This document shows positions 1 through 5,617 of a stretch of DNA of 6,704 bases, piece after piece. Every line of letters begins with the position of its first letter. Position 1 is the first letter of the stretch. A program made the translations under genes and the position numbers. This DNA comes from Methylocystaceae bacterium UBA5192 (GTDB lineage Bacteria; Pseudomonadota; Alphaproteobacteria; Rhizobiales; Beijerinckiaceae). The notes beneath the pieces were generated by a model. That model made no database searches, was not told where the DNA came from, and was given only the letters and a program-made list of their open reading frames with translations. The DNA lies in NCBI GenBank assembly GCA_002412985.1, contig DHWC01000006.1, forward strand, positions 1 to 6,704, read 5' to 3'.

Positions 1-827
1 TCGAGATAGGTCGCCTGAGCTGTCTTCGTATCGCGCAACAAAACATTAAAACGACAAACGCCGCCTTCAAGATTTACATCAAGCAACCGGACGTCTGCTT
101 GCGGATTTTCACCATAAGTTATCACCCGACGATCTTCAATGCGCCCAACCACCTCCTGAACAGTGGGGTGGTCTAGACACATCACAGCAAAGCCATAGAA
201 CGGCAAGTTTTCGATGAAATGGCGAAAGGCGTCCTTGATCGCATCAAAAGTATGGAAATGATCAAGATGCTCCGGGTCGATATTTGTTACAATTGCAACG
301 TCTGCTGGCAGCTTCAAAAACGTGCCGTCGCTCTCATCCGCCTCAACCACCATCCACTCGCCTGCTCCTAAACGGGCGTTTGTGCCATAGGCGTTAATAA
401 TTCCGCCGTTGATCACCGTCGGATCTAATCCTCCGGCATCTAATAAAGTCGCCACAAGCGACGTTGTTGTGGTCTTACCATGCGTGCCTGCAATCGCGAC
501 ACATTGCTTAAGTCGCATAAGCTCTGCAAGCATTTCCGCTCGCCTCACAACAGGCAAACGTTTTTCTCGCGCGGCGCTCAGCTCAGGATTGTCTCTTTTA
601 ATTGCCGTCGACACAACAACAACGCCGGCATCGCCAAGATTCTTAGCATCATGCCCGATAAAGATGACCGCACCCTTTTCAATCAGTCGCTTGACATTCG
701 CATTCTCAGAAGCATCCGAACCTTGGACTTTATATCCTAGGTTCAATAATACTTCTGCAATGCCTGACATGCCAATTCCGCCAATACCAACAAAATGAAT
801 TGGACCGAGATCTCGCGGCAGCTTCAT
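1..827 (-). CDS. murC: UDP-N-acetylmuramate--L-alanine ligase MurC, N-terminal 275 residues (3' end outside window)
   Basis: MurC adds L-alanine to UDP-MurNAc using ATP in the cytoplasm; this is the first amino acid of the peptidoglycan stem peptide. The reading frame runs from ATG at 827 to the window edge without a stop, giving 275 codons. The family is usually about 465-475 residues, so roughly 190-200 C-terminal residues are missing. Visible: the nucleotide-binding N-terminal motif HFVGIGGIGMSGIAE (residues 11-25), the ATP loop GTHGKTTT (114-121), the Mg/substrate segment EADESDGTF (162-170) and NIDPEHLDHF (182-191). The Rossmann-like N-terminal domain and most of the central ATPase domain are therefore present; the C-terminal ligase domain is not. 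I chose the ATG at 827 because a GGAG lies 6 bases upstream and the resulting N-terminus fits the alphaproteobacterial form. An in-frame ATG at 839 is a weaker alternative. It is the last visible gene of the run, 24 bases after murG. In alphaproteobacteria murB often follows, but that is not visible here. Identity is secure. Confidence 0.97.
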   Translation of the reverse strand, partial: MKLPRDLGPIHFVGIGGIGMSGIAEVLLNLGYKVQGSDASENANVKRLIEKGAVIFIGHDAKNLGDAGVVVVSTAIKRDNPELSAAREKRLPVVRRAEMLAELMRLKQCVAIAGTHGKTTTTSLVATLLDAGGLDPTVINGGIINAYGTNARLGAGEWMVVEADESDGTFLKLPADVAIVTNIDPEHLDHFHTFDAIKDAFRHFIENLPFYGFAVMCLDHPTVQEVVGRIEDRRVITYGENPQADVRLLDVNLEGGVCRFNVLLRDTKTAQATYL

Positions 828-833
828 CCTTAA

Positions 834-837
834 CTCC
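834..837 (-). promoter_or_regulatory. Ribosome binding site of murC
   Basis: Read on the minus strand, GGAG (837-834) lies 6 bases before the ATG at 827. This supports 827 as the start. The only competing in-frame ATG, at 839, has just an AGGG-like run about two bases upstream, which is too close for normal initiation. The site lies in the 24-base murG-murC gap. Confidence 0.65.
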
Positions 838-845
838 ATTCCCTA

Positions 846-862
846 TCGCGATTAAATCGCGA
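846..862. repeat. Perfect 17-base palindrome across the murG stop codon
   Basis: The sequence TCGCGATTAAATCGCGA consists of two 8-base arms, 846-853 and 855-862, that are exact reverse complements around a single central base at 854. The murG stop codon (854-852) sits in the middle. In RNA a stem of five or six pairs with a small loop could form. No run of T follows on the minus strand, so it does not look like an intrinsic terminator, and murC continues directly downstream. Whether it has a function is unknown. Confidence 0.6.
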
Positions 863-1940
863 GGCTTAAAACAAGCTCCGCCAACCGTTCAGCAGCATCC
901 GCTACGCCAACTTCATGCGCCGCACGCGCTCTTTGAATAAGTTCATCCGGCTTCTCCATCAATTCAGCAAGCCGCTGAGTTAGGAAATTTTGTGTGAAAT
1001 CATTCTGCCGCACAGTCTCTGCTGCGCCTGCTTGCGTCAGGAACGCCGCATTGGCCGCCTGATCTTGATCAAGGGCATGCGGCAAAGGCACCAACATCGC
1101 TGGCCGACCAATAACCGCGAGCTCAGATACGGTAGACGCGCCAGCCCGTGAGATAACAAAATGCGCATTAGCTATTCGCGCCGGAAGATCATTAAAAAAG
1201 GGCGCAACTTCTGATGTTATACCGGCTTGCGCGTAAATCTCTTTTACTCGAGAAAGATCTTCTTCACGCGCTTGCTGAACAACATGTAGACGCTGACGCA
1301 GTCCAACCGGCAATGCAGCCAGAGCGCCAGGCACAATGTCAGACATTACCCGCGCACCCTGAGACCCACCGGTTACTAACAACTGAAAAACGCCTTGGGA
1401 TATGTCTGGGAAGGGGCGCTTGGAGGCTGCCAGCACATTTGGCCGAACTGGATTTCCTGTAACGACAATTTTATCTCGCCAGGCGGCGGCAGTTTGTAAG
1501 TTTGGTAATCCTGCGGCAATTTTATCAACGCGCCCCGCAAGAAAATAATTGGCTTTTCCCATAACTCCGTTCGACTCATGTAACACAGTCGGAATACCAA
1601 GAAATGCGGCAGCTAACATTGGCGGCACTGTCGGATAGCCGCCAAAACCAATTACCGCCCGCGGCCTAGTCTTGCGTAATAGAGCCACAGCAAGCGCTAC
1701 GCCATGCGCCAATTGAGCAACCGCCTGCGCGCGCGCAATGAGTGAGCCGCCACGCGGCGTTCCCGCTGGCAGAGTATGTATCGCTCGCGCTGGAAAAACG
1801 TCGCCATAGCGCAAGGCGCGCACATCAGTGACAAGTTCGACCTCTGCGTGACGCGACGAGAGCGCATGCGCCAAAGCCTCGGCGGGAAAGAGATGCCCGC
1901 CTGTGCCGCCAGCAGCAAGGAAGATCGCTCTGTTGCTCAT
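852..1940 (-). CDS. murG: UDP-GlcNAc:undecaprenyl-PP-MurNAc-pentapeptide GlcNAc transferase MurG
   Basis: MurG is a peripheral glycosyltransferase of the GT28 family (GT-B fold). It moves GlcNAc from UDP-GlcNAc to lipid I on the inner face of the cytoplasmic membrane and so makes lipid II. The 362-residue length is normal. Visible motifs are the first glycine loop GGTGGHLFP (11-19, with conserved His16), a second glycine-rich loop GFGGYP (98-103), HESNG (121-125), GNPVR (162-166), the third loop GGSQGAR (191-197) that opens the C-terminal UDP-sugar domain, GASTVSEL (267-274, with the conserved Glu273 expected to bind the UDP ribose), and DQDQAANA (291-298), matching the family's QxxN-type sugar contacts. 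The start at 1940 lies one base after the ftsW stop (TGA-G-ATG) with no clear Shine-Dalgarno, so translation probably depends on ribosomes finishing ftsW. The next gene, murC, begins 24 bases after its stop. No key residue appears to be missing. Confidence 0.98.
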   Translation of the reverse strand: MSNRAIFLAAGGTGGHLFPAEALAHALSSRHAEVELVTDVRALRYGDVFPARAIHTLPAGTPRGGSLIARAQAVAQLAHGVALAVALLRKTRPRAVIGFGGYPTVPPMLAAAFLGIPTVLHESNGVMGKANYFLAGRVDKIAAGLPNLQTAAAWRDKIVVTGNPVRPNVLAASKRPFPDISQGVFQLLVTGGSQGARVMSDIVPGALAALPVGLRQRLHVVQQAREEDLSRVKEIYAQAGITSEVAPFFNDLPARIANAHFVISRAGASTVSELAVIGRPAMLVPLPHALDQDQAANAAFLTQAGAAETVRQNDFTQNFLTQRLAELMEKPDELIQRARAAHEVGVADAAERLAELVLSLAI

Positions 1941-1941
1941 C

Positions 1942-3096
1942 TCAACTAACCGCCGACTGCGGTTGAAGCCTAGTTTCCGTTAATATTCGCGTGCGTGGCC
2001 TCTTACGCGTAACGGCAAGCAAAAAACCCATACCTAGCGATAAAGAAATAAGCGACGAGCCGCCATAAGAAACAAAAGGCAAGGTCATTCCCTTGGCGGG
2101 CATCAAGTGCACATTAACCGCCATATTAATCAAACTTTGCAATCCAAAGAGCATGACTAATCCCGCTGTCGCAAAGCGACAAAAAGGATCTTCATTACGC
2201 GCCGCAGAGAATAATCCACGCACGACAATGAAGGCAAAAAGCAAAGCCAGCGCAATACAAATAATGACGCCAAATTCTTCGCCAATCACCGCAAAAATAA
2301 AATCAGTATGTGAGTCTGGTAAAATACGCTTGACCGTACCTTCACCCGGGCCCTTACCAAACCAAGAGCCTGCAATAAAGCTTTCTAGCGCGGTTTCAGA
2401 TTGAAAATTAGTTGGAACGCCAGCGACAGGAGCAGGGGGTTCAAGAAAGGCCTCAATGCGAGCGTGCACGTGAGGGACAAATCTATAGGCAAGCAATGCC
2501 GCTACGCCTGCAAGACCGCCTAAGCCCACAACCCAGACCAGATGGAGTCCCGCCATGAAGAACAATGCGCCCCAAACAATCGTAATCAGCATTGTTTGTC
2601 CAAAATCAGGTTGTAAGACAAGCGGTATAATCGTTAAAGGAAAAAGTAAAACTGCGATCAAAGTGCCCGGCACGTCTTTTCGCCGCGCTCCTTCTGAAAA
2701 AGCCCAAGCGACCATTACAACAAAAGCTGGCTTGAGGAATTCCGACGGCTGCACGCCAAACAGCCACCGTCGCGCTCCCTTTACTTCTTGTCCAAAGAAT
2801 AAAGTTGCGATGACGAGAGCCAAAGATAGAAGAAAGATCACTAAAGCGGCGCGCCTAACGTGACGGGGAGAAAGAAGCGATGCAGCAAGCATAACCGCCA
2901 GCGCAGGAAAAAGATAAGCAACCTGCCGATTCACAAAATGGAAAGTAGCAAGGTGCAAGCGTTCAGCAACAGGCGGACTGCCAGCCATTGCAAAAACGAG
3001 CCCAGAGATAATCAGCAAAGCAATTGCCGCTAACAGCCAACGATCGATCGTCCAGGCCCAATCTGAAAAAGGCGTTCGTTCCGCACGCGAAATCAT
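1942..3096 (-). CDS. ftsW: SEDS-family septal peptidoglycan glycosyltransferase FtsW
   Basis: FtsW polymerises lipid II into glycan strands at the division site together with its cognate class B PBP (FtsI). It is an integral membrane protein of the SEDS family; earlier literature described it as a lipid II flippase. At 384 residues the length is usual. Hydrophobic runs fit about ten membrane segments, roughly 19-38, 57-75, 81-101, 113-133, 145-161, 166-184, 187-206, 266-293, 306-328 and 345-363, with a large periplasmic loop near 208-263. SEDS hallmarks are KGARRW (106-111), QPSEFLK (116-122), LQPDFG (161-166), GKGPGEG (248-254), HTDFIF with Asp265 at the position of the essential SEDS aspartate, MPAKGMTLP (332-340) and SYGGSS (343-348). 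RodA is the main alternative; the location between murD and murG and the HTDFIFAVIGEEFG segment favour FtsW. The start codon overlaps the murD stop in ATGA (3096-3093) and has the strongest Shine-Dalgarno of the window. The murG start follows one base after its stop. Confidence 0.97.
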   Translation of the reverse strand: MISRAERTPFSDWAWTIDRWLLAAIALLIISGLVFAMAGSPPVAERLHLATFHFVNRQVAYLFPALAVMLAASLLSPRHVRRAALVIFLLSLALVIATLFFGQEVKGARRWLFGVQPSEFLKPAFVVMVAWAFSEGARRKDVPGTLIAVLLFPLTIIPLVLQPDFGQTMLITIVWGALFFMAGLHLVWVVGLGGLAGVAALLAYRFVPHVHARIEAFLEPPAPVAGVPTNFQSETALESFIAGSWFGKGPGEGTVKRILPDSHTDFIFAVIGEEFGVIICIALALLFAFIVVRGLFSAARNEDPFCRFATAGLVMLFGLQSLINMAVNVHLMPAKGMTLPFVSYGGSSLISLSLGMGFLLAVTRKRPRTRILTETRLQPQSAVS

Positions 3097-4520
3097 CTTG
3101 CTTCTCCTCTGCGCGCCGCAAGAATAGCTGGCAAACCATTTACTAAATTACGGAATGCATTTCCTCGCATCTCAAAATTAACAAACTGGTCATAGGACGC
3201 ACAGGCCGGCGACAACAACACAACAGATTCAGGCGCAGCGCTCCCTAGGGCGTCTAATGCCGCTGAAGTTATGGCCACATCTAAAGTTTTACACCGCTCA
3301 TAGGGCAAAATCCCCTCAAGCGTGCGCGCAAAGTCATCGCTTGCTGCGCCAATTAAATAAGCTTTTCGAATACGCGGGAAATAGGGTCTTAAGGGCTCAA
3401 TCCCACCCTCTTTAGATTTGCCGCCAAGGATCCAATAAATTTCTGTAAAACTCTGTAAAGCCTTCTCCGCCGCATCCGCGTTAGTCGCCTTTGAGTCATT
3501 TATAAAAAGCACGCGCTCAATTTTTGTGATCTCTTCCATTCGATGCGGCAGCCCTGGAAAGCTTAAAATTCCAGCGGCGATTTCATCATCCTCAAGACCA
3601 CACTCCCACGCCACCGCACAAGCAAAAGCAGCGTTTTGCGCATTATGCGCTCCCCGCAACGCGCGCGCGCCAGTGAGTTTGGCGATTAATTCAGCCTCCT
3701 CAGGAGCCTTTCCTTGCCCGCGATAAAAAATCGCCTCCTGATCGACGTAAAAACCCCAATCAAGAACACGCCGGGCGGAGACGGGCAACACGCGTTGTTC
3801 AGATAGCGCCCTTCCTGATAGGCGCGCGCCGATTGCATGCGTAAAGTTATCGTCAACGCCAAGCAAAGCAACATCCGCTGCCGCTACGAGGCGTTCTTTT
3901 ACAGCAGCGTAATTTTCTATAGTTCCGTGACGATCAATATGATCAGGCGTAAGATTAATTAATACGCCGATTGATGGCTTAAGAGAGGGGGCGAGATCAA
4001 TTTGAAATGAAGAACATTCTATCACATGAATATGCTCCTCGCTTGGCGGCGCAAGATCGAGGATGGGCACGCCAATATTGCCCCCTAGCTGGACATCCCG
4101 CCCAGCTTGCCGGAGAATATGCGCGATTAACGCCGTCGTTGTTGATTTACCGTTTGTACCTGTAATCGCAATGAACGGCGCGCCGGGGGCGCGCGCAGCT
4201 CGTTCGCGACAAAATAATTCAATATCGCCAATAATTTCCACGCCAGCCGCTCTAGCGCGCTGAGCAGTCCAATGAGGCTCTGGATGCGTAAGCGGCACTC
4301 CGGGCGATAAAATGAGCGCATCAAAACACGACCAATCTGCACGCGCGAGATCTTCTAAAGCGACGCCCTGCTCAACGGCCTTTAATCTACCAGCTTCGCC
4401 ATCATCCCATGCGCGCACAATTGCGCCGCCTGCAATGAGCGCTTTTGCAGTCGAAAGGCCCGATCCTCCCAACCCAAATAACGCGACTGTTTTACCTTTG
4501 AATGTTGAAACTGGCGTCAT
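3093..4520 (-). CDS. murD: UDP-N-acetylmuramoyl-L-alanine--D-glutamate ligase MurD
   Basis: MurD adds D-glutamate to UDP-MurNAc-L-Ala with ATP in the cytoplasm, the second amino acid step of stem-peptide synthesis. The protein has 475 residues, somewhat longer than the E. coli enzyme (about 438) but normal for alphaproteobacteria. The three-domain layout is clear: an N-terminal uridine-nucleotide domain with GLGGSGLS (16-23) and SPGVP (72-76), a central ATPase domain with GTNGKST (121-127, Lys125 for phosphate binding), Glu168 in ECSSFQ (168-173), TPDHIDRH (191-198) and Lys208 in the place of the carbamylated lysine, then GAHNAQN (290-296). The C-terminal domain carries LPHRME (324-329), NDSKATN (341-347) and SPACASYDQF (437-446). 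The ATG at 4520 is two bases after the mraY stop and has only a weak GAG upstream (4529-4527), so coupling to mraY is likely. Its stop overlaps the ftsW start by four bases. No broken motif was seen. Confidence 0.98.
   Translation of the reverse strand: MTPVSTFKGKTVALFGLGGSGLSTAKALIAGGAIVRAWDDGEAGRLKAVEQGVALEDLARADWSCFDALILSPGVPLTHPEPHWTAQRARAAGVEIIGDIELFCRERAARAPGAPFIAITGTNGKSTTTALIAHILRQAGRDVQLGGNIGVPILDLAPPSEEHIHVIECSSFQIDLAPSLKPSIGVLINLTPDHIDRHGTIENYAAVKERLVAAADVALLGVDDNFTHAIGARLSGRALSEQRVLPVSARRVLDWGFYVDQEAIFYRGQGKAPEEAELIAKLTGARALRGAHNAQNAAFACAVAWECGLEDDEIAAGILSFPGLPHRMEEITKIERVLFINDSKATNADAAEKALQSFTEIYWILGGKSKEGGIEPLRPYFPRIRKAYLIGAASDDFARTLEGILPYERCKTLDVAITSAALDALGSAAPESVVLLSPACASYDQFVNFEMRGNAFRNLVNGLPAILAARRGEAR
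3104..3109 (-). promoter_or_regulatory. Strong ribosome binding site of ftsW inside the murD end
   Basis: On the minus strand GAGGAG (3109-3104), within AGAGGAGAAG, sits 7 bases before the ftsW ATG at 3096. It lies inside the last codons of murD and precedes an ATGA stop/start overlap. It is the best Shine-Dalgarno of the window and fixes the ftsW start. Confidence 0.8.
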
Positions 4521-4522
4521 GC

Positions 4523-5605
4523 TTATCTCAATTTTAAGGTTGCAAGACCCACGAGCGCGAGAACAAATGAGATAATCCAGAAACGAATTACAATTTGCGG
4601 CTCCTTCCAGCCTTTCTGTTCAAAATGATGATGTATCGGGGCCATCAGGAAAATACGCTTCCCGGTAAGCTTAAAATAAATCACCTGAATAATGACTGAA
4701 GCGCCCTCAAGGACAAACAAGCCGCCAACGATAACAAGCACGAACTCTTGTTTTACAGCGACTGCAACCGTACCAATCAAACCGCCTAACGCCAGCGATC
4801 CAGTATCGCCCATAAAAATCTGTGCAGGAGGCGCATTAAACCACAAGAAGCCTAGGCCCGCGCCAATAAAAGCCGCACAGACAATCGCTAATTCTCCAAC
4901 TCCAGCAACATAATTAACGCCTAAGTAATTAGAAAAAATCGAATTACCTACAAGGTAAGCGAATATTGCAAAAGTTCCGACTGCAATCATTGACGGCACA
5001 ATCGCCAATCCGTCTAAGCCATCTGTTAGATTAACGCAGTTTCCCGCCGCCACGACAACGAATGCGCCAAATACAATAAAGAATACTCCGAGAGAACCAA
5101 CATATCCTTTAACCAAAGGGATCGCGATATTCGTCATACCCTCGCCGCCCACGAGCATCAGGAGATAACACGCAAGCCCCGCAACAGCGAATTCGAATGC
5201 TAATCGCGCCTTACCAGAGAACCCAGCATGTGATTGCTTCGTCACTTTTAAATAATCGTCATAAAAGCCTATCAAACCAAAAGCCGCCGTCACAAACAGT
5301 ACAATCCAAACATAATAATTGCGCAAATTCGCCCACAGCAAAGTAGCGGCAAATAAGCCAGAAAGAATCATGAGACCGCCCATCGTAGGCGTTCCCTTTT
5401 TAGTGATTAGATGCGAAGCTGGCCCATCTTCGCGAATGGGTTGGCCTTTACCCTGCTTCAGTCGTAAATTATCGATAATATTAGGGCCAAAAAAGAAGAC
5501 GAAAAAAAGCGCCGTCGCCGCCGCCATAGCTGCGCGAAAAGTAATATACCGAAAGATATTCAGCGGACCATAGAGATGGGTAAAATCCGCAAGCAATGTT
5601 AGCAT
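4523..5605 (-). CDS. mraY: Phospho-N-acetylmuramoyl-pentapeptide transferase MraY
   Basis: MraY is the integral membrane enzyme that transfers phospho-MurNAc-pentapeptide from UDP to undecaprenyl phosphate, producing lipid I, the first membrane-bound peptidoglycan precursor. It has 360 residues, the same length as the E. coli enzyme. About ten hydrophobic segments can be drawn (approximately 22-39, 76-93, 98-115, 134-152, 170-188, 201-219, 236-256, 266-284, 287-308, 338-358). Signature motifs are KKGTPTMGG (69-77), FYDDYLK (114-120, with the Asp116-Asp117 pair), NLTDGLDGLA (192-201), FMGDTGS (264-270, with Asp267) and PIHHHFE (323-329). These cover the Mg-binding and nucleotide-contacting residues known for the family. 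Cys190 just before VNLTDG is a position where I more often expect Ala. The start at 5605 is supported by AAGGA 7 bases upstream, overlapping the murF stop. It lies 10 bases after murF and 2 bases before murD, as in other dcw clusters. Confidence 0.98.
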   Translation of the reverse strand: MLTLLADFTHLYGPLNIFRYITFRAAMAAATALFFVFFFGPNIIDNLRLKQGKGQPIREDGPASHLITKKGTPTMGGLMILSGLFAATLLWANLRNYYVWIVLFVTAAFGLIGFYDDYLKVTKQSHAGFSGKARLAFEFAVAGLACYLLMLVGGEGMTNIAIPLVKGYVGSLGVFFIVFGAFVVVAAGNCVNLTDGLDGLAIVPSMIAVGTFAIFAYLVGNSIFSNYLGVNYVAGVGELAIVCAAFIGAGLGFLWFNAPPAQIFMGDTGSLALGGLIGTVAVAVKQEFVLVIVGGLFVLEGASVIIQVIYFKLTGKRIFLMAPIHHHFEQKGWKEPQIVIRFWIISFVLALVGLATLKLR

Positions 5606-5612
5606 TTAAATA

Positions 5613-5617
5613 TCCTT
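5613..5617 (-). promoter_or_regulatory. Ribosome binding site of mraY overlapping the murF stop
   Basis: Read on the minus strand, AAGGA (5617-5613) lies 7 bases before the mraY ATG at 5605. Its first two bases belong to the murF TAA stop (5618-5616). The arrangement supports the chosen start and suggests that ribosomes ending murF are well placed to begin mraY. Confidence 0.7.

Noticed and set aside
409..798. 129-codon open frame on the plus strand, with a second overlapping frame at 480-740
   Set aside because: It lies wholly antisense to the murC N-terminal half, whose motifs are intact. Its 'SDVVVVLPCVPAIA' stretch is the complement of the murC ATP loop, and the plus-strand frame at 4063-4263 shows a similar stretch because it is antisense to the murD ATP loop. 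Both are shadows of conserved coding sequence.
828..851. Possible terminator or internal promoter in the murG-murC gap
   Set aside because: The gap is only 24 bases, has no T-run after the palindrome on the minus strand, and shows no recognisable -35/-10 pair.
2093..2863. Two roughly 100-codon plus-strand frames (2093-2404 and 2555-2863) with many Lys, Thr and Ser codons
   Set aside because: They are antisense to ftsW membrane segments; the composition is what the complement of hydrophobic codons gives. No recognisable domain and no good ribosome binding site was seen.
3040..3051. 12-base palindrome ACGATCGATCGT
   Set aside because: It lies inside the ftsW N-terminal coding region (codons for TIDR) with no promoter or gap nearby, and is most simply explained by codon choice.
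3661..3670. Alternating GC tract that could in principle adopt a left-handed helix
   Set aside because: It is short and encodes the Ala-Arg-Ala part of MurD; similar tracts elsewhere in the window also fall on Ala/Arg codons.
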